DNA from: Daphnia carinata
Lineage: Eukaryota; Arthropoda; Branchiopoda; Diplostraca; Daphniidae
Assembly: GCF_022539665.2 (NCBI RefSeq)
Contig: NC_081337.1
Span: 9,958,679-10,022,678 of the forward strand
Reading direction: 5' to 3'
Length of the DNA: 64,000 bases
Shown here piece after piece: positions 16,701 through 28,700 of the stretch. Within the stretch, counting starts at the first letter, position 1. Every line of letters begins with the position of its first letter. The notes beneath the pieces were generated by a model. The model made no database searches. It was given only the letters and a program-made list of their open reading frames with translations, and was not told where the DNA came from. A program made the position numbers and the translations under genes.

Positions 16701-19700
16701 CATCACACAGAAAGTGATAGTGACCTACAGGTGAACGACCCGATTTGCTCATAGGCTAATTAGACGTGTCCGGGAACAGAACTTTGAATTTTTTTTTTTT
16801 TGCCGTCAATTTGAATAACCATCGTTTTGTTTTTTGCGCGAAAAAAAAAAAGGTTTTCTTACCTTGCAACCTTCGCAGGAGTGGACGCCATAATGAAAAC
16901 CGGAAGCTTTGTCTCCGCAGACACGACATAGTACAGTAGTTCCATCAAATTCTGTAATGTAAATAATAACGAAAAATTAGCAATCAGTTTCAGCATTAGA
17001 CAACAACAAGTGAAATTTCCAGAAAGAAAAAAAAAAGCGCTCCTTTAAAAATGCACGACGATTGAAAGTCTCGTGCGTCACAGGTTGACCTTCAAATGGA
17101 GTGGAAGTGGGCGGAGCAAGCAGAGGGAGGAGTCAAATTCGGTCGAAAAGGAAAATGAGAGAACTCAGCTGTTTTCTTGGCTAAGCAAAAAGTCCTTCAA
17201 TTCGGTCACTGACCGCCTCAATACGTCAACATGGCCGCCACTCATTTAAATAAAAATGCCTTTGGAAATCTCTTTTTTTTTGCGCGCGCGCGCTGACCTT
17301 GCATTCAAACAAATTGAACGCGAAATGAAATATGATGTGAATAAAGATTTTCGAACCTATATCGAGTTCAGGTTCGCGAAATTCACGTCTCTCGTTCGCG
17401 TGATTATTCTGAACAGGCAACGGTGGTGCAAACATTCCGGCCGGCGGATGAATGACATCAGCCATTTGCTGTTGATGATGGACCTGTTGCGGCGGATGAA
17501 TAATAACAGATCGCGAACAAGGATCTGGATGATGATGATGATGAACTGCCATCGTTTGCATCATCAAAACAGAAGGTTCTGTCGCTTCTTTGCTATTCTC
17601 ACCACCTACCACGATTTCACTTCTCATTTTCAATCGAATCAAACTGAAATCAAAAACTGTCCAAATACAATGGCGCCCTTTTTTCTTGTTGGGCAAAAGG
17701 CACAGCAAAAGAAGTTCACTTTCGCACACGACGGCGAAGAGGAAGACACTGAAAGAAAGTGTTTCCAGAAAAGCACCTTAATACAAAAGTCCTTTTTTTT
17801 CCTTCCAAAATAAAAGAAAATGGTAGCAAACTAGTGGTCCTCTCTCTCGTATGGGGGGGAGGGGAGAGTGTGTTTGCGCAGAGGCGAACATCTAGCGACT
17901 AAAAGATGAGAGTGAAAGTCCCGGCCCCTAAAGTCCCTTTGCCAACACACACGGAGGAGGTGGCATCGAAAGGCAAGGAAACGAAAGAGAGGAAGAGGTG
18001 GCGGGTGGGTGGGGGAGTTCTATAACCGCCGAGCCGTTTCCAAGAGGTTATCTACCTTGAACTGCTTCACGCTCGACGCCGAGTTTGCACTTTTTAGTAC
18101 CGTCTGATCTTCTTGTTTACTTTTTTTTTTTTAACGCAGAACAAACGAACGAAATTTAAATGTAAATCTTAAGGTACAGTTTTAAAATTGTTTTGAAAAA
18201 AAAAAAGTCTGAGTAGAGAAAAATTAAAGGAGGAAAAAAAACGAGTTTTCTTCGATTTAATTTTCAAGGTTTACTTAAGATACAAGGAGACAGTTGTTTT
18301 TTTCTTTTTTGTTTCGTGCGTTCCGACGGCCGGTGCCAACGCTCCCGTGCCGGCCGTTGAACTTGAGCATTTGCTGCACACGCATGCATTGAAGAATCGT
18401 GATTATCATTTAAGAGACGGGGAAGAGAGAGAGAGAACCCAACTTTTCAAAGTCGTGAGAACAGGTAAAAAGGGAAGCCGTGGAATAAAGAGATAAATCA
18501 AACAAGAGGCCACTAGTGTGGCCTTCAAACAGCGCCTTCTCTTTCTTGCGGCAGATATTCAAACATTTAAATGAGAAACAAAAAAAAAAAAATTCATGGC
18601 CTTGAAATTTTTTGTGGAAATCAATATTTCTTATCTAGTTCTTTTTTTTTCCTCTTGCGAGCAAAGGATGTTTGATACACGAGCACAAAAAGTCAAAGTC
18701 CTCAGATAGGAGTCAATCAAATCAAAAATTGAGGCCATCGGAAGAGGTGAATCGAGTTCATTGGTCTCACATCAGGAGCTTCTAGCGAGAGTCTTCTTCT
18801 TTTTTGAGGTGATTGTTTTAAACACTCGGAGGTTCTCGTGACCTTGTTTCAAATCAAGGTCGATACAGAAGAAGGTTAATCGATACATGATTGGAAGTCG
18901 AATACATCAAACACGTTAACGAGGGTTATTGCACCTGATCATTTGGTCAATGGCCGGGAACGAACAAAAATGCAATTATTTATAAATTAGGCAATAACCC
19001 TTTCGTTCTTGCGCAAAAAATGTGTATAACTGCTTTCCTCCTACCTTGTTTTTTTTTATTCCAAATAAAAAACAATAAAAACGGAAAGTAACGGGTTATC
19101 TGCCTGGTAGCGCGTTACGCTCCCTTAAAAAATAAATTGCAAGCCGCCTCCGTTCGAATTCGGGAGTGTGTTGACATTGACAAGAAGACGAGCTGCTTTG
19201 CTGACGTACTTTTCATGGATTCCCAGGTATACTCTATGACTCGAGTATTTGGAATATCCGATGAAGAAATAAAGGGGAAAAACAAAACAAATTTCCTCTC
19301 CCGATAAATAATAAGAATCTCTAACGTCAGTCTTAGTTTAAAATAAAGGATAGGAGGAGTTAGCGGGAGGATAGGAGGTCAACGCTCCACCTTGGCCGAA
19401 CGTCCTCTACTTGCTCATGCTGGCCCTTGTTATGATTATACACTGTTTTTTTCTCCGACTCTGGCGGTTGTAGTCGAAAGGTGCGTGTTTTTTTTTCTAC
19501 TTGTTTACGACTGGGGCGAGTTTGCTTGGCAAACGTAAAAAAAAAAAATCCTTTTTTTCCCGCAGCTGGACGATAAATCCCGCGCCGTACATAACGGTTT
19601 TTCTCCACACAGAGAGAGATGGGTGACCGACACACACCTGCGCGTTTCCCTTTCATCGTGTGGACGTTGCACTCTCTTTTTACCGGTCAAGTCTCTCACA

Positions 19701-22700
19701 AGTCGGCCTGACCGAAAGTCTTTGACCAACTTTTTATTGTTACTGCACATCTCCATAGTCTACTTACACCAATTCCATTATTAGGACTTTTTGCGGTCGT
19801 CAATGTACTGTTGTTTTCTTGTTCTTCTTCTTTTCAAATCAAGCTGTGTTCGAATGCAATTTTACTTTTAACTCTAATTCCATCGTCATTTTTATACAGG
19901 AATTTTAATTCCCATATTTATTTTTTTTAAATCGCAACATTGGCAATAGCGAATCTCTAATTTGAAATGATGAAACGGTACAGTTGATGAAAAAAGATCT
20001 AAACATAGTCCGGGATTAAATTTTTTTTTTTTTTTTTTATGTTTAGATCTATACAATAAGTTTTACGGTTTATGGTTTCGAGAACGCGTGCATGGCCGAG
20101 AGAGAGAATAAAGAGGATAAAAAAAAAGGGCTTTTGTGTAATAGACAATTTTTGGGCTTCTGGGGTGATTGCGGTCGTTCCCGCAGGGTGGCGACGGCGG
20201 CGGCGCTCACAAGTCCCGCAAACTACTCCCTAACAACTACCTGGTTCACTCGAGTTCAGTCACGGTCGTTCGCATCTTTTTTTTTTTTTTCTCTTTCTCT
20301 CCCCGTTCTTTTTATTATTATGATTTCATTTCTCTTCGTTTATCAACCTCGTTTTATAACAACAGATTCGCAAACAACTGTTCTTTTTTATTTTCATTCC
20401 AGTTTGCTTGTTTTTTTCCCTTTCCTTTAACCTCGGTCAGATGTCGTTCACATCTTATCTTATTTGAATATTCATCTGACACGAACGAGAGAAAAAAAAA
20501 GGGTAGTGGATCGATACGGTTGGGGGGCACAAGAATGGGCCAATGACCGCCTGACCTCGACGCATTTAAAGAAGAAACAAAAAATATAAATATATGTCTT
20601 ATTTTTCGTTTTTTTTCTTTTTCTTTTCTCGTGGCCTCTTTTTCTCGTCTTCCCATTCTAGAATAAACTAGATAATCATCAGAAAACTCTTTTAAAATCC
20701 TTGAACCCAGTGAACTACTGACTTTTGACGTGTCAAAAATATGTCTGCCCTCAAAGTTCGTTTTGTGGGGGGTGTTGCTAAATGCTAAACGGGATGCATC
20801 AACAACAAGAAACTTTCGGTTTTTTTCCTCGGGAAGTACACGTGGTTAGTAGGCACAAAGTCCTTCTCCTATTTTGCAAACTGTTATGCAGCGAATCTTT
20901 GCAAGTTTTTTGCTTAAATCGGAATGTATATGAAAGAACACAACTTTCTCCCTTTGCCAAAGAATTCTGAACATTTTTTTTATTTTTCAACTGTTTTTCT
21001 AAACATTTCCTTTTTTTTTTTCTCCCCTTCGTTTCGTTTCTCCCCCCTTCTTAAAGCACAACGTAACTTTCGTTTGTTGAGGGGTGGAGAGGTTTTGAAC
21101 TAGATATTTTCTCACCCCTCACCCAAAGTTTTTTCCAGGCCAACAAAAATAAGGAACTTAAATATGTGCGTGTGCCTCACATGTATAGCCCCCACATTTC
21201 CCCCTCCCCCCCCTCTTCATCACACACACAGTCTGCGTGCTGTCGAACCAACAAAAGAGAGAGAGTGCACTGCACTGTGATAGCCTCGTGCGCTACTTGG
21301 GAGCTCAGAAAGAGAGAGACCATTGCCCCGGAGGGCGCTGGCCGTGACCTACTTGTCGGGCGACGACCTCCGATCGATCCGCTACCCCCATGAGTGTGTA
21401 GCTCCGCCCTTTTTTCCCGGTGGGAGTAGCCCAGTCTTGAATGTCCATTCACCTCACGCGCCAACCCGTTGGTGGGGGAAACATTGGAGGGAAACTGTAT
21501 TTTTTGCCGTCTTAAAAGAGAGTGGTGGCCATCTAGCGGTGGTTAGGTACACTAGGTTGAATTTGGCCAAAAAAATTGACACGGGCCATTGGGTGTAAGG
21601 TGGGGGGCTAGTGGGGGGGTTGCTTGACGTCACAGGGCCAAGAGTTCGATGAACCAGGCGTTTGTTAATAGCGAAAGTGACCTACATTCGAGACCTCGCA
21701 AACAGCCCTGACATAAGTTTAAGTCTATTTGTTATAGGGCAGCACTTTCATCGAATTTTGTAACAATTTTCGAATCTGGAAATAACAAGTGTGCACGCTC
21801 ATGCAGAAGGTTCGTTGTGTGCCCCATATGCGACGGAATAATCAAACACACACATAAAATGTGTCTTTCGTTTGCTGATAAACAACCAGATTGCGCGCTG
21901 TCGCAGATAGTGACGTCAGTGCATCATCGGCCATTCACCCCGAGGCCGTGAAAAATAGGGCAAAAAAACACACACTCACGGCAGTGCAATGGGAAGGGAT
22001 TTGATATGATTGGGTAACAACCGATTTGACCGCCACATACGCCGAGCAAGTTCCAAACACAGTTTTGCAACAGACCCCACCACTTGGGTGGCTTTTTATC
22101 AGCAATTTATCAACCTAGGTTCGATGACCGTTCCAGAATTAAAATTAGATATTTAACGAACGTCCAGACGAATGAACCTCATTTTTTTTTTACATCGGAA
22201 TTAGCAGCAAAAAAACAAACAAACAATAATACCTTCAGAAAAGAAGAGATGATGAGACTGTTGTGGATCAGACCAGAAAAATTGGCCCATCTTAGAAGCG
22301 GTGGGCAAAAGAAGAGGTGAAAGAGAAACCGGAGAGGACGGTTCACTTTCCAACAGTCCGTCTACCCGTAGCGTCAAGACTTTCTCTGACTTTCTCCCTT
22401 TCTCCACTTGTTTCTCCTTTACAACGTGCACTTTCATCGCATCAATTAGACTACACGACACACCAACAACTCTCTTTTTTTTTTTTGTTGCTTTTGTTTC
22501 TGTTTCTCTTCCGCGTCTTAATTTCTTCGTGACAAAACGACCTAGTCCACAGTTTGTTTGGTTTCTAACCCCCTTTTTTTCTGCACGCTTCTATCACGAA
22601 CGAGATCACAGGAGCAAGTGAGTTTGAAACGGACGTTCGCAGGCCAATGCACTCTTGCTTGTTATTACTCTGTTGTCGGCGGGACCCCCCATTTGCAGTT

Positions 22701-25700
22701 ACAAAACACAACCCGCGCGCCTGCGTTATAACCCCCCCCCCACTCCACAATCAACACATTTCCTTTTTTTTTCTCTCTCGCTAGCATTTTTTTTTTTCGT
22801 GAAGGTGCAAAAGTCCAAACGTGAGCTGATCTATATTTTTCACAATTCTATTGCACCATTCCATTTTTCATTTTCGATGTCGCTTTTTTTGTCGTGACAA
22901 CAGGACATTTGATCTTCCTCTTTTAAATCGTTTGATTCCCAAAGACGAAAGTTTAATGACGGAATGACAGGGAACATACCCAAAATTGTTTAGGGTGAAC
23001 GCAGTTGAATGACCGACGCTGCAAAAAAAAAAAAAAAGGGTTGCCAAGGACGATAGTAAAGGAAAAATAGCGCAAGCGCAAAAAATGGCTTATTCTTTCA
23101 ACACAGCAAATCATTTGATCGTGCAGCGTGCGTGAAACGACGCGAACACGCGACGCAACGCTTGTCCGCAAAATAACTGTGTTTTTTTTTCTGATTTCTT
23201 TATTATATATAAACTTTGAGTTTTTAAATTTTTTCTTTTTACGGGGATGCGGGAGTGTGGCAAGAATTGGGCTTTCCAAAAATAATTGAACGATTCATTG
23301 AAGGCGAAATGAGATCGAACAGCAACGCCATCTCTTGTCGGCCAATGAAATCAAATGGAGGCAGAGTGAGAGTAAGATGGTTTAAAGTACCTCGCTAGGG
23401 GAAACGGGGAGGGGACTTGTACAAGACGTAATCTAGGTCATCCACCCTGCACAGAGAGTAGTACGTTGCACTCTCTCTTTTATATGCCTTCCACTCCTCA
23501 CCACCCACTTTCACTCCCCCTTCTTTTGCCCAAAACGTCACGCCGTCAACCGCAATCGGCGCTCCCCACCTACCTAACCTCTCCACCGTCGTCTTTCTGA
23601 GCGTTTGTTCCAAAAGTCCCGAGAGCAGTGGCCGCCAAGTCGGTCACGAACCGCCGCTATCTCGCAATACACACACACGCACCGTCCTCTCCTTCAGAAT
23701 GTGAACACACACGTATGTATGCATAGTGTTAAATTGATAAGTCAACCAAATGCCCCACATTAGGGCGCGTCATCAAAAATCGAGAGGAAAACTGTGCATA
23801 TCTAACCTTTGCAACATATTTTCCTTCTCTAATTCTTGAAATGCGTGAAAAAAGAAATTGAAATCAGTGAGATTGCAAAACTAACTATAAAAAAAACAAT
23901 AACGGGTGCGCACACACACGCAAAAATGGTGGCCGTGATTCATTTGCACAAGCACGTCCATAGATTTGACGGCTAGCGAATGATGGGGGGAAAAAAAGAA
24001 CGCACATCTGGGCCTTATTATTATTTTTTTTTTTTTCGTGAGTCGCCTATATATTTCGGACTCGCCTTAACCTACTTTCGTCGAGGCCGGAGCGATGAAC
24101 TCTACTCTGGTTGTCATGGTAACCCCCACTACCCCACCTACACGCACACGTACACTATATATTTCGAGATTTCTTGACATGTTTCGAAAGATACATAAAC
24201 CCTCGCGCCCATCGCCACCCAACTCCCCACCCTAACACGCGCGCGCGTTAAAGAATTGAGATGGTTGCCTAATCTCGGCGTTCAAGTAAAAAAGGACCTT
24301 GACTGATTTGAATCATCATCTAGAAATATATATTTTTTTCCAAGTAACTCTTGCACTATCTTCAGTTTGCAACAGGTTCAAATTTTTCAATACAAAAAAA
24401 ATTTAAATCTCTTGATACAATTTTTTGTCCCGTTCAATTTTATTTTATGACAACCCAATTTTTAAAAAAAACCAAAAGATCATTTGATCATTTCTCTTAG
24501 AAAAAGAAAAAAAAAGTCAGATGTAAAAATGAAAGTTGGCACAGAGAGGCAAGAGGATTGAATCGAGGACGCCGGGGCATCGGCCCCGGTCGTTCACTGC
24601 CCTCATTCCCGGTCACTCACGCCGCCCCCCTTTCCCCCTCCTCTAGTCTCTATATACACACACAGAGTTCTATGCGTGTTTGGATGCTACCTATTTCAAA
24701 CTCGTCCACTATCGCTTTTCTCCTTTTAAAAAGAAATTCGCAGAAATTCCAAAAACATTTGCATTTCGCTCCCGCAATCGTTCCCCCTCGATTAACACAT
24801 TTCACAAAATACCCAATTGAAATTTGTAAGATTTTTCTTGTTTTTTTTTTTACCTGCGAGGACGCGACCTAATAGTTCAGTGTCGCTGTCATTGATGTTG
24901 GATGATGCCATGGTGGGGCCCTCGTTCCGATCGGCAACACACATCCGTTCGGAGTAAATCAATTCGTCCGTAGTAAAATAATCCTGAACCGTCATTCCCT
25001 CACGCGGGATTGTTTTCGTCCAATTTCGTTCAATCGTTTCTTCTTTCCCAAATGTTTGTTGAAAACAATTTCTCATTCACTTTTTTTTATTCGTTCAAAA
25101 AAAAAAAAAGTAAAACAAACAAACCAAATCCGAAAATCGAGTCTGTCAAGAAAAACACTAAAAGACCGCCAACAAAAAACCGATAAACAAACTGCGAGCT
25201 TGGCGGACGACGACAAGAGACAAACACAAGTGAAGCCGGGAGATTTGTATAAGAGCCGGATCGATCGGCTGCCGGATCAACAGTGGTGCGGTTCAAGACT
25301 GACTTTCGTTCATTTTCACTTTGTTCTCAACTTGCACTGAAAAAAAAAAGAAACACACAAGAGAGGGCTGACTGGTAGAGAGTAGGGGGAGGGAGGTGCG
25401 ACCTAGTAGTGTATACACTAAAACCGTCCTATGTTGTCTGTGTGCATGCGCGCGGGACTGCTTTTTGAATATGTGAAGGTCCGAACGCGGGAGCTCGGGG
25501 GGAGAAAAAAAAAAAAAACTTTCGCCCGTCCTCCTTCTTCTTTCTTCTTCTTTCTTACGGCTCCTCCTCCCTTCCCTTTAAAGAAAAATACAAAATGTAG
25601 GACCGAAAAACTTTCGCCCGGGTCTTTTTTTTTTTCTTTCTTCATAAATAAACTCTCCCTTCTCGATGTGGTTGCACACACACAGGTATAGTAAGGTAAG

Positions 25701-28700
25701 GTGTAGGTTAGTGCTATGTATATCCACTACTACTATTACTACGAGAGAGAGAGGAGAGAGACTAGTAGCACGGTGACCTACTAACTTGGGGACTCTTTTT
25801 ATTTAGGCCAAGCGGTCATCAACATCACTTTTACTCCCCAATCCCGCAAATCGAAACGAATGGCAAATTCCCCTTCAAATGAAAATTCTCTTGATCATTT
25901 TTTTTTTTTGCACAACGAAAACGGGAGCAAATGTGAATTGAATTGACAGAAGCGATTTTATTTTAAAAACTTGAAATGAAATGCAAATTAGGTCAAAATT
26001 TCGTGTCAAATCAAAAGCGATTTTCATTGGGGGCCCATCAAACTACGTTTCGATTTCGAGTTTTTTTATTTCCTCATTTTCCAATCAGTTTTTGTTACGA
26101 TGTTGTCATTAAGAGTCAGCGCCCGACATAGTTGATTGTGTTTCCTGATCGAAGAGAAAGAAAGTTAAAAGCAGAGAAAGAGAGAAAAAGTTCTCACGCG
26201 AGAAACCGCCTCTCGCAAAGAGAGAAATCGAGCACATCAAGTAGAAAAACAAAACAAAAAGTGCAATCGATTGTTGTACCAAATCTGCCAACTGATGTAG
26301 CGAGAGAGATCTGACGCTACAACAATTTTTACTTCTTTATGTTTCGAGTGCTATACAATTAGAAAACACTTTCATCGCACACTGTGTTTTGTCAGTCACC
26401 GGAGGCTGTTGAGTGAAACGCGCTAAAAAGAAAGAAAAAATTACTATAGCGTACGAGGACTAAGAAGAAAAACGTTGTTGTGTGTAATGGCTATTGAAAG
26501 TGCAAGTTCGTTGGCCCCCCCTCAAACGAAAAGAAGAAGGGAGGACGAAACCGTGTCACTAGGTCGAAGAGAGTTGATTTGGAAAATTCTCCCAATTCCA
26601 ATCCATGACGGGAGTTGAGAGATCAGCCGCAAGTCATCTACTTTAAGGTACTTGCATCAGCGCACACCTAGCGGATACAACCTAAACTAAGCTAGAGTCC
26701 ACAAGTTTCAGATTTTAAAAAGAAAAAAATGGTCAACCCATTTATTCCACCGTCGGTCGGTTTAATGGGGTTTCATTATCGGGAGCGTATCGAAGCAATG
26801 GGTATTTAATTGAAAGTGATCGTGCGAGCGTTTCCTATTGACGCAACAGGGGGAAAGAAAACAGTTTAGCGCTATGTTATTTTGCTAATAACAACGAAAG
26901 AGAGAGCGATTACAAGTTGATATAAAAATTGGTATTGTACATACTACATAAAAAAAAAAATAAAGGAAAAGACAAGGAAAAACAATTGCGCCCCCTTTCC
27001 ATTCTGTCCTCATTTTCGCTTTTAAAAAAACAAAAGTTTTATGTTTTTTGGGCTTCTTCTGTACCCTGGCCAGTTGTTGGACCGATGTTCAAACGTTTTC
27101 TCCCAAAGATGTCGCTTTCATTTAATTATTAGGCCAACGCTCTCTCTCTCTTTCTCTCTTCACTCCAAGACTTGTGCTCTACATCTGGCTGCTACTACAT
27201 ATATTGTCCTCATTTTTTTTCAACACTCAGGATCATTGCACTCGAATGAGAGCAACTCTTGCGTAACTATAATAACCACACACAGATGGCAGCTCATGTT
27301 GCGACTATTTAAGTTTACCAAAATAGATCGCGCGTTCAGTGAATTCTGCTTTTCGTTAAAATCAACAAATAAAATAAATGCAATCCAAGTCGAGCTCAGC
27401 AAATCATTATTGATACGTTTTTCTTAAAATGGAAACCGCAAAAAAAAATTCAGTTGGTAACCTTGTAAAAAAGCATTCGCCCTGCCATCTAGCGGCCATA
27501 TTCCAAACTAAACGAACATCCATCAAGGTCAGCATCCAACAAGAAATACTTTTCCTTTTTCCCTCACGTAGTCCCGTCGAATCCCAAACGCTACGATCGT
27601 TTATCCCCATTTTTTATTGCAGACAAGGAGACGTAAAATGGAGAATGAGAGGGTGCAACGATCCCAGAACAGCTGTCGCCGACAATGCAGCAGACTTTGG
27701 CATCGCCGTGGATTTGCATAAAAACATTGGCTACGACTGAAGAACCGGCGGGCATTTTAAAATTATGATGAGGTGGTTCAATAAGTACTAAAGCCTTGCT
27801 GCAGGTAAGTATTACTGGAGGCAGAGATGAAACAAGAACGTGGAACTCTGTAAACGACCGAAGCGAACGTCGACCTTGTAATAAAAACTAAATAAAAAGG
27901 CTGACTCCTCCATAAATACACGATTTCCTTGAACGAGAAGAGGTAGGAAACCTTGGAATCGGTCACTGCCTTCCCGTTCCTTTTTTTTTTTTTTTTATTC
28001 TTCTTCTTATTTCGCGATTCGGTATCCGGGTAAAGCAAAAATGTTCTTGTCTCTTAACTTCTTCAAAAACCCAAATTACCCCGAGACAAAAGGGGACCTC
28101 CTTTTTAGCTCCCCTCGAAAGAGAAAGTAGGGGAAGCCTCTTGCTTTCTCCCCTATGATCTAACATTTTTCGGAAATGGTGAACTACTTTCTCGTCATGA
28201 CCCCATTTCTCTCACCCTTAAAGTCTCGTTTTTCCATTAGAATTTTGTTGTTTCTTTTTCTAGGCCAGTAACACATTTTCGAAATTGAGGTCAAAATACC
28301 CACCCTCGATTTTTGTAGGGTTTCGGAAGAAAGAAAAAAAAAACAGCTAGTCGTGCGTAACGTTACATCAAACCGCTTTCACTCAGGCAAAACGTTCCTG
28401 TCTAACACCCAATATAAAAAAAAATGACCTCAATCAATGACGGTGGCGCTGTCTGCTGTACACCTCCGAAACAAAGATGTCTCTCGTTTTGCCCGTGATT
28501 CCCGTCTTGTACGCAGAAATGTGCAAATCGCAAGGCACACACGGATGACACACGACCTTGAACAGGGTGTTGACGTCCGTGCAGCTGCGCGATGCTACCC
28601 GACCTTGAAAAACAAATGAATACGAAAAAAATAGTTCCCGGCCAGGATCGATACTGTTGCAAGCGTTTTTGTTCCTCCCTTTTTTTGTCGTATTTGGATC

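Noticed and set aside
17219-17250. ATGGCCGCC-like sequence at 17230 (plus) as a start codon with perfect context
   Set aside because: The plus-strand frame closes after a few codons (ATGGCCGCCACTCATTTAAATAA); the coding exon here is on the minus strand.
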